Program-made: the position numbers and the translations under genes
In this document: piece after piece, positions 58,854 to 64,000 of the stretch
How the letters are laid out: each line of letters opens with the position of its first letter
Position numbering within the stretch: the first letter of the stretch is position 1
Source: Anthonomus grandis grandis
Taxonomy: Eukaryota > Arthropoda > Insecta > Coleoptera > Curculionidae
Assembly (NCBI RefSeq): GCF_022605725.1
Contig: NC_065547.1
Span: forward strand, 16,905,167 to 16,969,166
Length of the DNA stretch: 64,000 nucleotides
Direction of reading: 5' to 3'
The notes under the pieces: generated by a model
Database searches by the model: none
What the model was told of the DNA's origin: nothing
Seen by the model: the letters and a program-made list of their open reading frames with translations, nothing else

Positions 58854-61800
58854 ATAACAAGTATAGTCGCTTCGCTCCTATACTTTTGGTCCGTGGGGAC
58901 CAGTTTGGAACCTCTAAGTCCTGTCAGTGATGGGCCTTAGAGGATTTCTTAAAACAAAACAAAAATTATCAGGTGTACCAACGTTTATATGCCAAGGAAA
59001 GAGATGACCAGTGGTTGGGGTATCATGCTTCAAAGAACCATAATTTGTTATATAGTCGCGTTGTGTGTCGATATACTGTCTTATATTTCAAATATCTGTC
59101 AAAATATATTAATTGTATTCTAAATTAAGCCTGAATACCAAATTCCAACAGAATCGGACCAATAGCAAAAAAGTTACGGTAGTCACGTGACCTGGGCTGA
59201 AACTCAAATGTCAGTTATCTGTCATAATTTATTAGTTGTATCCTAAATAAACCATAAATACCAAAATTAGAGAGAAGTTCCCATAAGGGTCTATTTATTG
59301 AAATAGAACAAACGGGATTTTACGTCGATTTGTTTTAATTTTTCTTTTTATTTTCAACAGTAATAGTCATAAAATATCAAAAGAATTGACAGGAGGAGAA
59401 TAAGAAATAAAAGAAACCATCAACGAATTGAATCGAAGCTATAGAAGCCGAGATATTAGTAAAAATGTGGGAAAAACAAAAGAAAACTGGTTTTTTCCCA
59501 CGGTATCATTTTTTTTTCTTAAAATGATAACCGACAAATTATAATGTAAGCCCTAAGTTGGCAATTTCCAGTAAAAAAAAACCCAAGAAAAAAAAATTTT
59601 TTTTTGCTCCAAAATCGAAAGGGGTATAGCCATGAAAAATTTCGAAAAAACGGTTTTTATTTTTTTCTTAATAAACTATAACTCTGACAACTTTTTGTCT
59701 TAAATAAAAGTTCTCGGGAATATTACGAGGTATCCGTGCGTTAAAACGAATCGGTTCTAGCTATCATAAAATCGGAGAAAATAAAGAAAAACCATGAAAC
59801 ATAAATATCGAATTATCAAGGGTCCTATGGAAAAATTAAAGTTTTTTATCCTTCTATCATGTACTACTTTTAAGTACCTTTAAAAAAGGTTATTATCGAT
59901 TTGACTCTAAAATAAACGGAAAACCTATTTCTTTGCATTTTTCGATTTTGAAGCAAAATCCGGGCTCAAAATGAGCATTTTTTCAAAATATGCTCCGATT
60001 TCAAAATTTCTTTTTTCTGGTTGAAAACCATTCAAATACTAACAAAAAAGCTTTATGACAAAATTTTCCACGATTTATACGAGTGCCATAATATAGAGGA
60101 AAAAATTAGGTCCTATAAGAGCCTATGTATAGGGATAAGTCAACCGGGATTTTACGTCGATTTTTAAAATTTTTCAGTTTTATTTCGAAAGGCAATTGTA
60201 ACAAAATATAAAAAGAATTAACAGGAGGAGAATAAGGAATGATAGAAACCATCCACGAATTGAATCGAAGCTATAGAATTCGAGATATTAGTAAAAATGT
60301 GAAAAAAAATAAAAGAAAACTCGTTTTTTCCCACGGTAGCATTTTTTTTCTTAAAATGATAACCGACAAATTATAATGTAAGCCCTAAGTTGGCAATATT
60401 CATTAAAAAAAACCCAAGAAAAAAAAATTTTTTTTTGCTCCAAAATCGAAAGGGGTATAGCCATTAAAAATTTCAAAAAAATGGTTTTTATTTTTTTCTT
60501 AATAAACTATAACTCTGATAACTTTTTGTCCTAAACAAAAGTTCTAGGAAATATTACGAGGTATTCAAATGTTAAAAGTAATTGATTATTGCTATCACAG
60601 ATTCGGAGAAAATTGTAAAAAACTATTAATCATAAATATCGAATTATCAAGAGCCCTATGGAAAAATTTCAACTTTTTATTTTTCTATCTTGTACTACTT
60701 CAGGATACCTTTCAAAAAGGTTATTATCGATTTGACTCTAAAATGAACAGAAAACCTATTTCTTTGCATTTTTCGATTTTCGAACAAAATCCGGCCCAAA
60801 ATGAAAATTTTTTCAAAACATGCTCCAAATTCAAAATTTCTTTTTTCTGGCTAAAGACCATTCAAAAAGTAATGAAAAAGCTTTATGACAAAATTTTTCA
60901 AAATCTATAATATTGCTACAATATTATGAAAGAAGATAAGTTTCCTTTAAAGCCTATGTATTCGAACAGATGATTTTTTAATTTTTTTTTTGAATGGCAA
61001 ATTTAAGAAATAATTTAACTAATTAACATAAAAGGAATAGGGTAATATAAAATATTATCTACAAATATATACATATCATCTAATAGCAAATTTCAATCAA
61101 ATAGGAAATTTTGATAGTCACGTGACCCTAGAACTTAATATTTTAAAATTTTGTAAGAAATCAATAATTGCATCCTAAATAAACCCCAAATTCCAAATTT
61201 GAACCCAATCGGATCAATAGCAAAAAAGTTATGGAAGTCACGTGACTTTAAAATTCAATATGTCAAATTCCTGTCAGAATTTATTACTTGCATCCTAAAT
61301 AAAGCCCAAATACTAAATTTCAACCCAATCGGATCAATCGCAAAAGAATTATGAAAGTCACGTGACTTTAAAATATAATTTGTCAATTATCTGTCAAAAT
61401 TTATTAATTGTATCCTAAATAAAGCCCAAATACCAAATTTGAACCCAATCGGACCCATAGCAAAAAAGTTACAATAGTCACGTGACCCGGAAGTCAAATG
61501 TCAAATATCTGTCAAAAATTAATAATTGCATCCTAAATAAAGCCCAAATACCAAATTTGAACCCAATCAGACCAATAGCAAAAAAGTACCAATAGTCACG
61601 TGACCTATAAGTCAAATGTCAAATATCTGTGAAAAATTCATAATTGCATCCTAAATAAACCCCAAATACCAAATTTCAATCAAATCGGACAAATAGGAAG
61701 AAAGTTAAGGTAGTCACGTGACCCTAAAACATAGTCATGTCAAATATCTGTAAAAATTTATTAATCTTATCCGAAATAGGTACTAGGTACCAAATTTCAA

Positions 61801-63360
61801 CCAAATCGCACCAATACCAAAAAAGTTATGATACTCGACTAACCTTAAAAATCAATAATTTCAAAAAATTTTTATTTATATCCCAAAAGCAATGTTTAAG
61901 AATTGTTAACATTTATTAATAATAAACTAAATAGTAAAAACTCACCTAATATCTAAATTTTTATTTTAAATTAAATAGATCATTACGACTGACCCGTGTA
62001 TATATTCGAATAATTTTAATAAAATAATCGGGCAAATTTCATTTCGTCTCACCCCGGTATAAAGACACTGACATTTCAAAAAAACGGCATTTTTCGAAGA
62101 CGTCAAAATGTTTGCCGAATTTTCCTGGCCGCAATACACAATTTCCCCAATTGATATGCACAGATTCGGAAAGCCCATTCATTTTCTGATTCGGTGCTTC
62201 CTTTCCCTGATCGTTTCCGGTTCATTTTCATTCATAATTTTACAAAAAACCCGACCAAGTCCCGGCCACCTGTCACGAGCAAAAAATTTGTATCCACCAT
62301 GCGTCAAAGTATTGTTCCCACCAGCCATTTCATCAGAGTTTAGGTTGACACCTCCAATTACCTGCAAAAACGCAAAAAAATGGACTTTTTTCATAAAATC
62401 GCATTTTTCGGGTACTTGTACTATCGCTGGAACCTTGAAATTTTAGTATGTATTGTAAAACAAAATTTCGGATCCGTTAGATGTTGTTTGATCTTTTCAC
62501 CATGTACAGGGACGTGACAAATGAATTAAACGCGAAAATTCGAATTGCTCAGAACCTATTAATGTTGGAAGATTGTAATTTTACATAAATAATGGGGTTA
62601 TTAAAGTATTTAATCCCTGAGAATATAAATGGTCCAGGTGCCACCACTAAAAAGTTATTAAATAAAATGTGATTTTCGGGTCGGACCTTCATGGGTAAAG
62701 TACATTATTGCTCGCCCTGTATAGTTCCCAAAAATTTCGGTTATATGGCATATGAAAGGTAAAAGATGAAGTTATTTTTTGAAAAAAAAAAATTTCCCAA
62801 AATAAGTATCGTTTGGCGGAAAATTCCAAAAAACTGAAAATGCCAGAACTCGTAAAATAAATTTTTTACAAAAAAAAGCTCCAAGTATGTTAAATCTCTT
62901 ATAAAACGAAGTCTTTTCGCCGAAACACTTTTTTTATAAAAATTTTTTTTTAGCCTCTGGAGAAGTTTGAATTTTTTTTTTAGTCACTTTTGTTCGCTTA
63001 TAACAACTCACCCTGTATACCGATCGGGCCCAAAAAGTATACAGTTCTTAAGCCCCCACCGACCCTTATGTCCTAAAAATTTAAAGTCTTTTAAAGGCTT
63101 TTTATTTGAGTTCTCGCGTCTGAAAGGAATTTGACCCATTTTTTTACGAATTTTTGACTTTGAGAAAGTACCACTCCGTTTGGTGGTACCGGAAAAAAAA
63201 TTCGTTTACGGATCCATCATTCCCAATGTATTGAGAGACCCTATGCCAAATTTCATCGTTTCGCTAACCATACAGCCAAAGATATGAATTTTTATTTCCA
63301 AAAAAACACGATTTTTCGGGCCCGGGCTCGCGTGCATAATATAGTCGCAGACGCTCCTAT
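58854..63360. repeat. satellite unit 11 (4507 bp, B doubled, cassette beta)
   Basis: The head is a b/a mosaic with an exact palindrome at 59182. B is doubled (landmarks 59315 and 60147, period 832). C palindromes are at 61117, 61237, 61357, 61477, 61595 and 61713. Core frame 62108-62446 is intact, but the following 63-codon frame has a stop (about 62586). Cassette beta is at about 63044-63135, next to CGATCGGGCCC, the flank otherwise typical of gamma. Confidence 0.92.
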
Positions 63361-64000
63361 ATAACAAGTATAGTCGCTTCGCTCCTATACTTTTGGTCCG
63401 TGGGGACCAGTTTGGAACCTTTAGGTCTTGTCTGTGAAAAGCCATAAGGGAATTTAAAAAAACAAGTATAGTCGCTTCGCTCCTATACTTTGGGTCCGTG
63501 GGGACCAGTTTGGAACCTTTAGGTCTTGTCAGTGATGGGCCTTAGAGGATTTCTTAAAAAAAATCGCAAATTATCAGGTGTACTTAGGTGAGGCTAACGT
63601 CTACCTGCCAAGGAAAGAGAGGACCAGTTGTTGGGGTATCATGCTTCAAAGAACCATAATTTGTTATATAGTCGCGTTGTGTGTCAATATACTGTCTTAT
63701 ATTTCAAATATCTGTGAAAGTATATTAATTGTATTCTAAATAAAGCCTGAATACCAAATTCGAACAGAATCGGTCCAATAGCAAAAAAGTTACGGTAGTC
63801 ACGTGACCTAGGCTGAAACTTAAGTGTCAGTTATCTGTCATAATTTATTAGTTGTATCCTAAATAAACCATAAATACCAAATTCAGAGAGAAGTTCCCAT
63901 AAGGGTCTATTTCTTGAAATAGAACAAACGGGATTTTACGTCGATTTGTTTTAATTTTTCTTTTTATTTTCAACAATAATAGTCATAAAATATCAAAAGA
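63361..64000. repeat. satellite unit 12, start only, with duplicated head
   Basis: A type-c head (63361-63462) is cut short after GGGAATTTAAAAAAACAA and followed at once by a second, type-b head (from about 63461). The palindrome is at 63798, then block B begins. The unit continues past the window. Confidence 0.9.

Overview
The window looks like arthropod, most likely insect, nuclear DNA. It is AT-rich, has GT-AG introns, carries insect-type DNA transposons (a Tc1/mariner DD41D relic, a piggyBac relic and a Helentron), and is dominated by a long-unit tandem satellite. I see no bacterial operons, no rRNA or tRNA genes, no CRISPR array and no retroviral or LTR genes. A beetle is possible, because TTGGG-type repeats occur and that motif is a known telomere variant in some beetles, but the sequence does not settle the species.

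Layout. 1-5010: AT-rich sequence with two dead DNA transposons side by side, a DD41D transposase (minus strand, two breaks) and a piggyBac transposase (plus strand, one intron and one A-run frameshift), then a dispersed-repeat fragment. 5011-25795: first satellite array, five full units of 3.4-4.5 kb and a divergent truncated sixth. 25796-38600: a single-copy island. It holds a small four-exon gene for a 136-aa Pro-rich/RGG protein, a long 53+10 bp foldback, a duplicated minus-strand exon with TTGGG repeats, and an intact 2178-aa Helentron protein (minus strand) with two tandem copies of a 5' leader region. 38600-64000: second satellite array in the same orientation. It has a ragged edge with three copies of one sub-block, five full units, and a last unit that runs off the window.

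Satellite design. Each unit reads head (A), an ~830-bp block (B, once or twice), an array (C) of 118-120 bp monomers each centred on the palindrome GTCACGTGAC, a conserved core (D) with open frames on both strands, and a tail (E) with one of three interchangeable ~95-bp cassettes. Unit length depends mainly on whether B is doubled (period 830-832 bp) and on how many C monomers are present. I count about 65 exact GTCACGTGAC sites by hand. The repeated E-box palindrome, the exchangeable cassettes and the B-less sixth unit are the most unusual features of the satellite.

The only long intact gene is the Helentron protein: Cys-rich N-terminus, DUF6570-like region, HUH/Y2 Rep nuclease, Pif1-type helicase, EEP endonuclease and a C-terminal ubiquitin-specific-protease-like domain whose Cys and His boxes are present. 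All homology calls come from motif reading, not from searches.
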